DNA of 11,725 nt from an uncultured Oscillospiraceae bacterium (GCA_934668295.1 CAKUND010000060.1:1-11725), one strand, 5' to 3'. Shown: positions 1 to 7,080, counted from the first letter of the stretch. The notes: generated by a model not told the origin, from the sequence alone. Translations and numbers: made by a program.

Positions 1-57
1 CTGCGGTTTGATGACAGCAGCGCGGTCAACGAGATTTTCCTGAGCGTATACCATTAA
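1..57 (+). CDS. C-terminal end of an unrecognised protein (partial)
   Basis: An open frame enters from the left edge and stops at TAA 55-57, giving 18 residues that end in NEIFLSVYH. The start and nearly all of the gene lie outside the window. The fragment is too short to assign to a family. It is called a gene only because the frame is open from the edge, runs in the same direction as rpiB, and stops just before a promoter. It could equally be a chance open frame. Confidence 0.45.
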   Translation: MRFDDSSAVNEIFLSVYH

Positions 58-81
58 AACGCGCCCCGCCTCCGATTCCGC

Positions 82-109
82 TTGCAATCCGCGCCGCCTG
101 CGGTATAAT
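82..109 (+). promoter_or_regulatory. Sigma-A-like promoter of rpiB-NUDIX operon
   Basis: TTGCAA at 82-87 (4 of 6 to the -35 consensus) is separated by 16 nt from a perfect TATAAT at 104-109. The -10 lies 30 nt before the rpiB start codon, leaving room for a short leader carrying the ribosome binding site. No operator-like repeat is obvious around it. Confidence 0.72.
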
Positions 110-139
110 AGAAAGAAAAACCGCAGGAGGAACACCCCT

Positions 140-580
140 ATGATCGCTCTCGCATGTGACCACGGCGCGCTTGACCTCAAGAACGCCATTATGAAGCATT
201 TGGATAAGCGCGGCCTTGCCTATAAGGACTTCGGCTGCTACACCAAGGACAGCTGTGACTATCCCGACTTCGCGGGCCCGGCGGCGCAGGCTGTCGCCAG
301 CGGCGAATGTGACCGCGGCATCGTCTGCTGCACGACCGGCATCGGCGTGTCCATCACGGCCAACAAGGTCAAAGGCATCCGCTGCGCGCTGCTCGATAAC
401 CCCATGTCCGCAAGACTCACCCGCGAGCACAACGACACCAACATGATGGCCCTCGGCGCGGCCGTGACGGGCGAGATGCTGGCGCTTGAGATCGTCGACG
501 TGTGGCTGGACACGGCGTTTTCCGGCGTCGAGCGCCATCAGCGGCGCATCGACAAGATGATGGCCTACGAAAATGCGTGA
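140..580 (+). CDS. rpiB: Ribose-5-phosphate isomerase B (RpiB/LacA/LacB family)
   Basis: Probable cytoplasmic isomerase interconverting ribose 5-phosphate and ribulose 5-phosphate in the non-oxidative pentose phosphate pathway. The 146-residue length matches the family (E. coli RpiB is 149). Visible family features are the N-terminal ACDHGA stretch (5-10), DYP at 40-42, the catalytic-cysteine loop CTTGIGVS (64-71) followed by ANK and GIR, the REHNDTN stretch (95-101), and a C-terminal RHQRRI. The usual loop is CGTGIG or CGTGVG; here the first glycine is threonine. The start is fixed by AGGAGG at 125-130, 9 nt before ATG 140. The gene overlaps the NUDIX gene by 8 nt, suggesting translational coupling. 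A related LacA/LacB-like or other sugar-phosphate isomerase specificity cannot be excluded, but no galactose-6-phosphate pathway genes are nearby. Confidence 0.9.
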   Translation: MIALACDHGALDLKNAIMKHLDKRGLAYKDFGCYTKDSCDYPDFAGPAAQAVASGECDRGIVCCTTGIGVSITANKVKGIRCALLDNPMSARLTREHNDTNMMALGAAVTGEMLALEIVDVWLDTAFSGVERHQRRIDKMMAYENA

Positions 581-1145
581 GCTTACCCACCTGCGCGCGC
601 AGATCGAGGCGTTCGCGCCTTATAACGAGCAGGAGGAAGCCGACCGGCGGCAGATGCTGGCCGACATGGACAGTTTTCCCGACCTTCTCACGCGCGAAAA
701 CACCACGGCGCATTTCACCGCCTCCTGCTGGATCATGAACCCGGACAGGACGAAGGCGCTCATGGCCTATCACAATCTCTATCAGTCCTGGGCCTGGCTC
801 GGCGGGCACGCCGACGGAGAGGAAGACCTTCTTTCCGTCGCCCTGCGCGAAGCGAACGAGGAATCCGGCATTCAGGCCGCGCCCGTTTCCCCGGACATGT
901 TCTCGCTGGAAATTCTGCACGTCGCGCCGCACGTCAAGCGCGGGAAATTCGTCTGCGCGCACCTGCATCTGAACGCGACGTATCTGCTCGAGGCTGACGA
1001 TCAGGCCCCCATCCGCTGCAAGCCGGATGAGAACAGCGCCGTGCGCTGGCTTTCGGTGCAGGACGTTCTGCCGTCCGTCTCCGAGCCCGCCATGCGCCCG
1101 GTCTATCAGAAGCTGATGGAAAAAGCAGCGCTGCGCGGCCGATAA
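573..1145 (+). CDS. NUDIX hydrolase
   Basis: Predicted cytoplasmic Mg-dependent hydrolase of nucleoside diphosphates linked to another moiety; the substrate cannot be read from the sequence. The 190-residue protein has a complete Nudix box at residues 78-100: G78, E84, then R92-E93 with E96-E97, G99 and I100, matching Gx5Ex7REUxEExGU except for Ala at position 94. An N-terminal extension of about 45 residues, rich in acidic and basic residues and containing EQEEADRRQML, precedes the Nudix fold. The chosen ATG at 573 overlaps the rpiB stop (TGA 578-580) and has no good Shine-Dalgarno, so it probably depends on ribosomes ending rpiB translation. The in-frame Met codon at residue 28 has no ribosome binding site at useful spacing. 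The gene is followed at once by a strong terminator, so it closes a two-gene operon. Confidence 0.9.
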   Translation: MRELTHLRAQIEAFAPYNEQEEADRRQMLADMDSFPDLLTRENTTAHFTASCWIMNPDRTKALMAYHNLYQSWAWLGGHADGEEDLLSVALREANEESGIQAAPVSPDMFSLEILHVAPHVKRGKFVCAHLHLNATYLLEADDQAPIRCKPDENSAVRWLSVQDVLPSVSEPAMRPVYQKLMEKAALRGR

Positions 1146-1154
1146 AAAACGCGA

Positions 1155-1192
1155 AAAACACGCCCTTCCGCTTTTCGGAAAGGGCGTGTTTT
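1155..1192. terminator. Bidirectional intrinsic terminator between convergent operons
   Basis: The arms 1155-1170 and 1176-1192 pair as AAAACACGCCCTT-CCG with CGGAAAGGGCGTGTTTT, with one bulged base and a 5-nt loop. The plus strand ends in TTTT and the minus strand in TTTTT, so the one structure can terminate the rpiB-NUDIX transcript on the plus strand and the CYTH-pncB-oxidoreductase transcript on the minus strand. It begins 10 nt after the NUDIX stop and 15 nt beyond the oxidoreductase stop. Confidence 0.92.
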
Positions 1193-1206
1193 GTATCAAT
1201 TTGCGG

Positions 1207-2190
1207 TCACATGCCGCCGAACTGCGTGCCTGTCTGGCGGCGGGCTTCTTCGATGACGGCGGCGGTGAGAATGCTGTCGCGGTTGCGCTTTTCCGGCTGC
1301 GTGCCGGAGGCGATATAGCCTGCGAACTCGCGCAACTCGTACATCATGTTGTTCGGCAGCTTTTCGCGGTACGGCAGCTCGACCGTCTCTCCGCTGCGGC
1401 GCACGAGCCAGATGCGGCGGATATGGTTGATATCGTCAAGCAGGATCGAGCCGTCCTCGCCCATGAACGTGGTGGGCGCAGCCTGCCTGCAGACCTTCGA
1501 CCAGATCGCCTCGCAGACGAAGCCGTCGTAGCGCAGCAGCGCGATGCCGCCCGCCTCAAACCCGCTTTCCAGATGGTAGGCCTCCGCCGACACATGCGCA
1601 GGCTCCCCAAACAGGGAGATGAGCGCATGGATGGGATAGCAGCCCATGTCCAGGATCGCCGCATTGCACAGCGCGGGATCAAAGGCGTTGATATGCGGCT
1701 CTCCCGCGCGGACGCGGTCGTAGCGGGAGGAATACTGCGTGAATTCCGCCGTGACGCGGCGGAGCGTCCCAATTTCGGGCAGCGCATCCCGGATGATGGG
1801 CAGCGCGTCGTCAAACACCAGCCGCATCGCTTCGAGATAGACCACGTGATTGGCCTTCGCTGTCTCAACAAGCGTTTGGGTCTGCTCTCTGGTCAGAACA
1901 CCCGGCTTTTCCAGCAGCACATGCTTGCCGTGCTGCAGCAGGCACATAGCCTGGTCAAAGTGGCAAATGTTCGGGCTTGCGATATACGCCGCGTCAAACG
2001 CGTCCGAGGCCGCGAACGATTCCAGATCGGTGAATACCGCGTCCAGATGATATTTTTCCGCAAATTCCCGGCCCGTTTTCTCGTTTCTTGAGTAAATCGC
2101 CGCCGGGCGCAGCTCTGGCACCTGTTCCATCGCCGCCAGCATCCAGTCGACGACGAAATTCCGTCCGATGATCCCCACGCGAATGGTCAT
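1207..2190 (-). CDS. Gfo/Idh/MocA family NAD(P)-dependent oxidoreductase
   Basis: Predicted cytoplasmic dehydrogenase acting on a sugar, inositol or related polyol; the substrate is not identifiable. From ATG 2190 it has 327 residues. The N-terminal Rossmann segment starts TIRVGIIGRNF (2-12). The family's EKP motif is at 94-96 (LLEKPG), and DMGCYPIH at 181-188 matches the region that supplies the catalytic-site histidine. The C-terminal half is the alpha/beta substrate and dimerisation domain. An in-frame ATG lies five codons upstream at 2205, but it sits on the Shine-Dalgarno GGAGGG (2198-2203), which is spaced 7 nt from ATG 2190, so the downstream start is preferred. It is the last gene of the minus-strand operon, 56 nt after pncB, with a GC-rich hairpin between them. 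No transporter or sugar kinase neighbour hints at a substrate. Confidence 0.9.
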   Translation of the reverse strand: MTIRVGIIGRNFVVDWMLAAMEQVPELRPAAIYSRNEKTGREFAEKYHLDAVFTDLESFAASDAFDAAYIASPNICHFDQAMCLLQHGKHVLLEKPGVLTREQTQTLVETAKANHVVYLEAMRLVFDDALPIIRDALPEIGTLRRVTAEFTQYSSRYDRVRAGEPHINAFDPALCNAAILDMGCYPIHALISLFGEPAHVSAEAYHLESGFEAGGIALLRYDGFVCEAIWSKVCRQAAPTTFMGEDGSILLDDINHIRRIWLVRRSGETVELPYREKLPNNMMYELREFAGYIASGTQPEKRNRDSILTAAVIEEARRQTGTQFGGM

Positions 2191-2197
2191 GCTGTTT

Positions 2198-2203
2198 CCC
2201 TCC
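2198..2203 (-). promoter_or_regulatory. Shine-Dalgarno that fixes the oxidoreductase start
   Basis: On the minus strand GGAGGG is followed by a 7-nt spacer and ATG 2190. The earlier in-frame ATG at 2205 overlaps this site and has no comparable sequence upstream of it, so translation should begin at 2190. Confidence 0.8.
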
Positions 2204-2210
2204 ATAAATG

Positions 2211-2240
2211 CGCATCCGTCCGGGCCTCCGGGCGGATGCG
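2211..2240. repeat. Intercistronic GC-rich hairpin between pncB and the oxidoreductase gene
   Basis: CGCATCCG at 2211-2218 pairs perfectly with CGGATGCG at 2233-2240, and the intervening bases contain CCGG/CCGG that can extend the stem. It lies 6 nt beyond the pncB stop and just before the Shine-Dalgarno of the next gene. On the minus strand it is followed by CATTTATG rather than a T tract, so it is not a convincing terminator. It may stabilise or partly attenuate the operon transcript (inference). Confidence 0.65.
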
Positions 2241-2246
2241 ATGATT

Positions 2247-3707
2247 TTATCGGTCGAGCCGGCCGCCCTCGTGCAGCAGCCGGTCCTTGATATCCCAGAG
2301 CTTCTGCGACAGATCGACGTAATAGGTATGCGGATTGTCAAAGCGCTTGACCTCGTCCCAGAGCGTGTCGACCTGCTCGGCGCAGTATTTCTGAATTTCA
2401 TCCAGCTTCGGCAGCTTGTAGACCAGCTCGCCGTTTTTGAAGATCGGCACCAGCAGCTCCTTCGCCGTGAAATTATAGACCCTCTTGCGCTTCCACGTCG
2501 CCTGCGGGTCAAAGATCTCCAGATCCTGCGTATCGTCGACCGTCTCGTCGTGGACGCACAGATAATCCGCGATGGCCTTGCCGGTGTCGTTGCCGAAGAA
2601 GCGGTAGACCTTTTTGAAGTGCGGGTTCGTGATCTTGCCGACGTTTTCGCTGATCTTGATCTTGGGGATGATATTCCCGTTTTCGTCCTCGATGGCCGTC
2701 AGCTTGTACACGCCTCCGAACACAGCCTCGGATTTGGCCGTGATGAGCCGCTCGCCGACGCCGAACAGATCGATCTGCGCGCCCTGATTGAGAATGTCCT
2801 CGATGATATACTCGTCAAGCGAGTTCGAGCACGAGATTTTGCAGCTCTGCCAGCCAGCCTCGTCAAGCAGCTTCCGCGCCTTTTTCGTCAGATACGTCAT
2901 GTCGCCGGAGTCGAGCCGGATGCCGCATTTTGTAAGTCCACGGGGCTTTAAAACCTCGTTGAAGACGCGGATGGCGTTCGGGATGCCGGACTTCAGCGTA
3001 TTATAGGTGTCGACCAGCAGCGTGGGGTTGTCGGGATAGGTTTCGCAGTAGGCCTTGAACGCCTCATATTCCGACGGGAACATCTGCACCCACGAATGGG
3101 CCATCGTACCGCCGGCCGGAACGCCGTAGAGCTGGTCGGTCAGCGTGCAGGCCGTTCCCTTGCAGCCGCCGATATACGCGGCCCGTGCGCCGTCGACCGC
3201 CGCGTCGACGCCCTGCGCCCGGCGCGAGCCGAATTCCAGGACCGTCCGGCCCTTCGCGGCGCGCACAACGCGGTTGGCCTTCGTCGCGATGAGGCTCTGG
3301 TGGTTGAGCGTCAGCAGCAGAAACGTCTCGACGAGCTGCGCCTGAATGGCGGGCGCGCGAACGGTCATGATCGGCTCACGCGGGAAGATCGGCGTGCCCT
3401 CCGGCACGGCCCAGATATCACCCGTGAAGCGGAAGCCGCGCAGATACTGCAGGAAGCCCTCGTCAAACATCCTCCGGCTGCGCAGATACGCAATGTCGTC
3501 CTCGTCAAAGTGCAGCTGCTGCACATACTCGATCGCCTGCTCCAGCCCAGCCGCGATGGCAAAGCCGCCGTTGTCGGGCACGGAGCGGAAGAAAATATCA
3601 AAATACGTGATGCGGTCCTGCATGCTCTGAACGAAATAGCCGTTGCCCATGGTGAGCTCGTAATAGTCGCAGAGCATGCTCAAATTGGCGTTTTTGTTGA
3701 TATCCAT
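2247..3707 (-). CDS. pncB: Nicotinate phosphoribosyltransferase
   Basis: Makes nicotinate mononucleotide from nicotinate and PRPP with ATP use, the entry step of the Preiss-Handler NAD salvage route, in the cytoplasm. The 486-residue length fits the Gram-positive form. Recognisable family segments are the N-terminal DYYELTMG (14-21), EFGSRRAQG (158-166), GTMAHSWVQ (200-208) containing the histidine that is phosphorylated in characterised enzymes (here H204), DTYNT (233-237), IRLDSGD (263-269) and the phosphate-binding region near FGVGERL (315-321). Start ATG 3707 follows GAGGG with a 9-nt spacer. It lies 36 nt downstream of the CYTH gene and upstream of a Gfo/Idh/MocA gene, all on the minus strand with no promoter or terminator seen between, so they are probably co-transcribed. 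No truncation or missing motif is seen. Confidence 0.97.
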   Translation of the reverse strand: MDINKNANLSMLCDYYELTMGNGYFVQSMQDRITYFDIFFRSVPDNGGFAIAAGLEQAIEYVQQLHFDEDDIAYLRSRRMFDEGFLQYLRGFRFTGDIWAVPEGTPIFPREPIMTVRAPAIQAQLVETFLLLTLNHQSLIATKANRVVRAAKGRTVLEFGSRRAQGVDAAVDGARAAYIGGCKGTACTLTDQLYGVPAGGTMAHSWVQMFPSEYEAFKAYCETYPDNPTLLVDTYNTLKSGIPNAIRVFNEVLKPRGLTKCGIRLDSGDMTYLTKKARKLLDEAGWQSCKISCSNSLDEYIIEDILNQGAQIDLFGVGERLITAKSEAVFGGVYKLTAIEDENGNIIPKIKISENVGKITNPHFKKVYRFFGNDTGKAIADYLCVHDETVDDTQDLEIFDPQATWKRKRVYNFTAKELLVPIFKNGELVYKLPKLDEIQKYCAEQVDTLWDEVKRFDNPHTYYVDLSQKLWDIKDRLLHEGGRLDR

Positions 3708-3743
3708 GATCGTTTTCCCTCATTTTCCCGCCGTAGGGCGGTT

Positions 3744-4349
3744 TTATTCAGCGGCTGCCAGTGCCCGTGCACGCTGCAGCTTGCTGAGCGGCTGCTCAGA
3801 CAGATGATAGGTTTCCATGAGCTCCCGCGCGAACGCGGCCAGCTCTGCTTCGCTTCCATGCTTCAGCTCCAGCTCCAGCTCACACAGAAGCGCTGCGTTT
3901 TCGCCGCCGGTCAGATCGCCGACATCGCCGCAGATCATGCATCTGGTATCGTCCGACAGCCGGAGCTCCGCCGTGATGCGGGTGAAGCTTGCCCCGCAGA
4001 TAGGCGCAAGCATGTCCGGCTGCAGGGACGTGAGCGCCTGCGGCGCGCCGAGCGCGGCCAGCTTCGGCAGCGCCTCGTCGAGATATTCGCTCTCGACCTC
4101 CCATTCGCCGCGTGTGTGGCCCTCGCCGGGGGTCTTCATGGTGACGACACTGCAGCCGTCCTCCGTGCGCAGGCGGAGCATCCAGCGCCGCTGCGCGAGA
4201 AAGCCGTCCTCTGTGTCGTAATACGTCGTGCGCATGCGGATATAGGCATAGGGCGCGCACAGCTTTTCCATGACCGCCCTGCTGCACAGGATGCAGTCGA
4301 GCAGCTGCAGATCGCCGACAGCCAGCTTGTATTCTGTTTCTCGGCCCAA
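3744..4349 (-). CDS. CYTH-domain (triphosphate tunnel metalloenzyme) protein
   Basis: Predicted cytoplasmic CYTH enzyme; members hydrolyse inorganic triphosphate or thiamine triphosphate, or act as class IV adenylate cyclases. The 201-residue protein opens with the signature ExExK (E4-T-E6-Y-K8). Alternating charged strand motifs that line the tunnel in this fold follow: RLRTE, VVTMKTP, GEWEVE, ITAELRL and CELELELK. No C-terminal CHAD domain is fused. It starts with TTG (4347-4349), chosen because GGAGGGGG (4357-4364) lies 7 nt upstream and the ExExK motif begins at codon 4; no nearby ATG keeps the motif. It heads the operon with pncB. A phosphatase role on a triphosphate beside a PRPP-using enzyme is plausible but is only a contextual guess. 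Simple triphosphatase activity is likelier than cyclase activity, as no cAMP-related gene is present. Confidence 0.9.
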   Translation of the reverse strand: MGRETEYKLAVGDLQLLDCILCSRAVMEKLCAPYAYIRMRTTYYDTEDGFLAQRRWMLRLRTEDGCSVVTMKTPGEGHTRGEWEVESEYLDEALPKLAALGAPQALTSLQPDMLAPICGASFTRITAELRLSDDTRCMICGDVGDLTGGENAALLCELELELKHGSEAELAAFARELMETYHLSEQPLSKLQRARALAAAE

Positions 4350-4356
4350 GTCGAAG

Positions 4357-4364
4357 CCCCCTCC
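4357..4364 (-). promoter_or_regulatory. Strong Shine-Dalgarno serving a TTG start codon
   Basis: On the minus strand GGAGGGGG ends 7 nt before TTG 4349. The strong site supports initiation at the rare TTG codon, which is the only placement that keeps the whole ExExK motif of the CYTH protein. Confidence 0.82.
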
Positions 4365-4377
4365 GGGATTTTTTCTT

Positions 4378-4406
4378 ATTCTACACTATTTTCCCTGCAA
4401 ACGCAA
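4378..4406 (-). promoter_or_regulatory. Sigma-A-like promoter of the CYTH-pncB-oxidoreductase operon
   Basis: On the minus strand TTGCGT (4401-4406) is separated by exactly 17 nt from TAGAAT (4378-4383). The -10 lies about 30 nt before the TTG start. It sits in the divergent region shared with spoIIE. Confidence 0.72.
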
Positions 4407-4446
4407 GCGCACAGGGAAGCCGTTCCGGCGTTTCCCGCGCCATTTC

Positions 4447-4480
4447 CCGACAGGTTTCCGCCCGTTCCGGGTGCTACACT
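4447..4480 (+). promoter_or_regulatory. Possible spoIIE promoter with a long spacer and an imperfect 0A-like box
   Basis: Upstream of spoIIE, TACACT (4475-4480) could be a -10. The best -35-like match, CCGACA (4447-4452), is 22 nt away. Known biology: the B. subtilis spoIIE promoter is Spo0A-dependent with an unusually long spacer of 21 bp. The complement of the same -35 region reads TGTCGGG, matching 5 of 7 positions of the Spo0A box TGNCGAA. The match is weak and could be chance in GC-rich DNA. Confidence 0.35.
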
Positions 4481-4508
4481 GCACGAAGGAACAAAAGGAG
4501 GCGGCGCG

Positions 4509-6536
4509 ATGGGAACAGCAGGAGCACAGCAGCTGCGGCAGCGGCTGGCGCAGGGATTGGCGGCGCGGCCCGTGCTGCGCGGAACGCTGCGTGCGCTCGG
4601 CGCAGGCGGCTTCTGCTTTGTGCTGGCAGGAGCAGGGCTTTTATCGGCGCACGTGCCGCTGGCGCTTGCGCCAATGTGCGTGCTGCCATTCGGCCCGGCG
4701 GCTGTGTGCGCATATCTCGGAGCTGTGGCGGGCTATGCCGTGTTCTGGGGCTTATCGGCTGCGCTGGAGCCGGTCGCGGCGGGCTTTCTGATGCTGGCGG
4801 GCAGCTGCCTGTTCCGCGATCTGCTGCCCGCGCAGCGGCGCGGCTTCGTCCCGGCAGCGGCAGGCGGGATCTATGCGCTGCTGGGTTTGATCTTTGTACT
4901 GCAGGCAGACGGCGGCATGCGCGCGGCGCTGCTGCTTGCTCTGCGGCTGACGCTGCTAGTCGTGAGCATCCGCGCGCTCTGCCCGGCGGAGGACGCCGCC
5001 CGGCTGCGGCCCTATGCGGCGGCGGTGTGTCTGCTTGCGGGGCTTGTACGTGTGGAGCTGCCGTTCGGCGTCCCGCTGGCCGCAGTCGGAGCCGCTGCTG
5101 TGTGCCTGCTGGCGGAGGATGCGCAGGACGCGATGCTGATCGGCGCGGCCTGCGGTCTGGTGCTTGATCTTGGGAGCGTCCCGTCCCCGCCGCAGACGGC
5201 CTGCTTCTGTCTGCCGCTTCTCGTCTGCCGGATGGCAGAGCTTCGCCGGACGGCGCGGGCGGCGGCGTTTGCGGGGCTTTATTTTCTGTGCGTGCTCGTC
5301 TGGGGCGGCGAGCATGCAGGCTGGACGCTGGGGGTCCTGGCAGGCGCGGTTTTGTCGTGTCTGCTGCCGGGCTTTGCGCTGCCGGATACGCGGCGGGACG
5401 CGCCTGCCGCAGCCAGCACGCTCGTGCAGACGGCGGACGTTCTGCAGCGGATGGAGACGAAGCTTTCCCTGTCCGGGCAGGAGACGCAGACGGCCCCGGC
5501 GCTGATCTTCGACAGCGCGGCGGACGAGGTCTGCCGCAGCTGCGTCAAGCGCCAGCAATGCTGGCAGGAGCGCGCGGACGATACCTGCCGCCTGCTCTCG
5601 GCCTGCGCCGGAACGATCCTACGGCAGGGACAGGCGAACGAGGGCGATCTGCCCGCGGGCTTCTGCGCGGTCTGCATCCGGGAGGAGGCGTTCCGCGCGG
5701 CCATCAACCGGGCGCTGCGCGCACAGCAGTCGCAGCTGCTGGCACTGCAGCGCAGTGAGGAGGCGCGGGAAATTTCCCGCGCGCTGCTCGGCCAGCTTGC
5801 GCGCTTCCTGCGCGCGGCGGGGCAGAGGCATCCCGCCGGTGGCGTCCCGCGCTACCGGCTCTCGCTCGGCGTCCGGGCGGTCGGGCTGCGGGGCGACACG
5901 CTCTGCGGCGACTGCGGGACGAGCTTTCAGTGCGGCACGACGCAGTATGTTCTGCTCTGCGACGGCATGGGCACCGGCTTCGGCGCACAGTCCGACGCGC
6001 AGGAGGCGATCTCCGTGCTGCAGTCTCTGCTGACGCTCGGCTTTGGCGCGATGGACGCGGCGGCGATGCTGAACGAGCTGTATGTCCTGCGGGGTGACGG
6101 GTGCTTTTCCACGATCGATCTGCTGGAGGTAGATCTCTGCACGGGCGAGGGAGCGCTTTATAAATGGGGCGCGGCCCCGTCCTATCTCAAAAAGGGCGGA
6201 ACGGTCAAAAAAATAGGGACAGCCTCGCCTCCGCCGGGGCTGGGTGTGGGAGAGGAACACCGGGCCGAGCGTGTGGGGCTGTCCTTACAGAGAGGAGAGC
6301 AGCTGGTGCTTACCACCGACGGCATACCGGAAGCCGCCTGCGAGCAGTATCTGCGCGCGAGCGGGCCGCTTTCGCCGAGGGAGCTTGCCGCCGGGGTCGT
6401 CGCATGCGCCAGCGAGTCAGAGCCTGATGACCGGACCGCAGTGATCGTGCAGCTTGATCCGGCCTCCATGCAGCCTCACCATACCACACGCCGCGTGCGA
6501 AGTATGTCGAAATCGGGTGCGGAACCCCACATTTAG
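4509..6536 (+). CDS. spoIIE: Stage II sporulation protein E, membrane PP2C-type phosphatase
   Basis: SpoIIE dephosphorylates the anti-anti-sigma factor SpoIIAA to activate sigma-F in the forespore and also acts at the polar septum. This 675-residue version has an N-terminal membrane region of hydrophobic helices at about 30-290. A central segment carries a cysteine cluster (C342, C345, C351, C360), also seen in the family as CxxC followed by CW. The C-terminal PP2C/SpoIIE phosphatase domain spans about 445-650: GDTLCGD (462-468), metal-site CDGMGTG (484-490), STIDLLEVDL (534-543), TTDG (602-605) and PDDRTAV (639-645). ATG 4509 is preceded by AGGAGG (4496-4501) at 7 nt; the frame is open further upstream but only as antisense to pncB and CYTH. 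It is shorter than B. subtilis SpoIIE (827 residues). About 20 basic, non-conserved residues trail the phosphatase domain before the repeat-rich region. It stands alone, divergent from the CYTH operon. Confidence 0.93.
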   Translation: MGTAGAQQLRQRLAQGLAARPVLRGTLRALGAGGFCFVLAGAGLLSAHVPLALAPMCVLPFGPAAVCAYLGAVAGYAVFWGLSAALEPVAAGFLMLAGSCLFRDLLPAQRRGFVPAAAGGIYALLGLIFVLQADGGMRAALLLALRLTLLVVSIRALCPAEDAARLRPYAAAVCLLAGLVRVELPFGVPLAAVGAAAVCLLAEDAQDAMLIGAACGLVLDLGSVPSPPQTACFCLPLLVCRMAELRRTARAAAFAGLYFLCVLVWGGEHAGWTLGVLAGAVLSCLLPGFALPDTRRDAPAAASTLVQTADVLQRMETKLSLSGQETQTAPALIFDSAADEVCRSCVKRQQCWQERADDTCRLLSACAGTILRQGQANEGDLPAGFCAVCIREEAFRAAINRALRAQQSQLLALQRSEEAREISRALLGQLARFLRAAGQRHPAGGVPRYRLSLGVRAVGLRGDTLCGDCGTSFQCGTTQYVLLCDGMGTGFGAQSDAQEAISVLQSLLTLGFGAMDAAAMLNELYVLRGDGCFSTIDLLEVDLCTGEGALYKWGAAPSYLKKGGTVKKIGTASPPPGLGVGEEHRAERVGLSLQRGEQLVLTTDGIPEAACEQYLRASGPLSPRELAAGVVACASESEPDDRTAVIVQLDPASMQPHHTTRRVRSMSKSGAEPHI

Positions 6537-6564
6537 GAAAAATTTTCTGTCGAAGCACAAAATA

Positions 6565-6583
6565 CCGGCTCGAATCAAGCCGG
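6565..6583. repeat. Short inverted repeat after spoIIE
   Basis: CCGGCT at 6565-6570 pairs with AGCCGG at 6578-6583 around a 7-nt loop. It is the first stem after the spoIIE stop, but no T tract follows, so I do not call it a terminator. No better terminator for spoIIE was found. Confidence 0.5.
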
Positions 6584-6610
6584 ACGATGGCTACCGCCGC
6601 CTGCATCCAA

Positions 6611-6631
6611 GGCTCTCCTGAAAGGGGAGCT
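6611..6631. repeat. Imperfect hairpin of dispersed-repeat type
   Basis: GGCTCTCC (6611-6618) pairs with GGGGAGCT (6624-6631) around TGAAA, with two G-U pairs. The sequence resembles a common short repeat seen in Faecalibacterium-like genomes (from memory), so it may be a truncated copy. Confidence 0.45.
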
Positions 6632-6685
6632 GGTACGGGGCACGCATCAAGACTAGAACACTCATAGAAATTTGCAACTGCAATT

Positions 6686-6721
6686 TCACTTTTTCTTTTG
6701 CTTCTCCAAAAGAAAAAGTGA
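6686..6721. repeat. Perfect 15-bp A/T-rich hairpin
   Basis: TCACTTTTTCTTTTG (6686-6700) and CAAAAGAAAAAGTGA (6707-6721) are perfect complements around the loop CTTCTC. The stem is made almost only of polypyrimidine/polypurine runs, unlike the GC-rich stems nearby. It is not a typical terminator. Confidence 0.85.
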
Positions 6722-6780
6722 CAAAAAGAAAACGAGCCCGAGGGGATTTCGATTTCCCCCCGGAGCCCCCTTGAAAGCGC

Positions 6781-6807
6781 CCAAGAAAACCGCTTCGGTT
6801 TTCTTGG
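6781..6807. repeat. Perfect 12-bp hairpin with a tight loop
   Basis: CCAAGAAAACCG (6781-6792) pairs perfectly with CGGTTTTCTTGG (6796-6807) with CTT between. It is followed by GATCTTTCCC, so terminator function on the plus strand is doubtful. Confidence 0.8.
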
Positions 6808-6878
6808 ATCTTTCCCGCGAAATTTGAAATAACTCAATATTTCCGACGCTGCCCCTACAAGACTCCAGCGAATTCGTA

Positions 6879-6907
6879 CAGCCCTGCAACTTTTGAACGC
6901 AGGGCTG
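6879..6907. repeat. 9-bp inverted repeat
   Basis: CAGCCCTGC (6879-6887) pairs with GCAGGGCTG (6899-6907) around an 11-nt loop. The following bases, ATTTGCC, make a weak T tract only. Confidence 0.65.
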
Positions 6908-7080
6908 ATTTGCCGCAGTCATTCAAACGCAGCTGCTATCAAACCTGGTGCACCGTGACAGGCGGCGCGTACCAAAGCGCCCGTAGGGTGAGTATGTGTG
7001 TTCGTAACGATTGAAACATTGGTGCTCGCCTGAATTGTACCCGCAGCACGCACCAAACGCGTCCCAGCGCCCCTTTTCTC

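Noticed and set aside
1186..2091. 301-codon plus-strand frame opposite the oxidoreductase gene
   Set aside because: It starts inside the bidirectional terminator and shows no family features, while the opposite strand has the Rossmann, EKP and DMGCYPIH motifs.
2191..2205. Alternative longer start (ATG 2205) for the oxidoreductase
   Set aside because: This ATG overlaps the GGAGGG site that serves ATG 2190 and adds five residues outside the Rossmann start.
3096..4508. Open frame continuous with spoIIE and extending about 1.4 kb upstream of its start on the plus strand
   Set aside because: It is antisense to pncB and CYTH, both with full family motifs, and lacks any family signature. The AGGAGG site before ATG 4509 and the membrane helices that follow mark the real start.
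6686..6721. Intrinsic terminator for spoIIE
   Set aside because: The stem is perfect but A/T-rich with no downstream T tract on the plus strand, and it lies about 150 nt after the stop codon.
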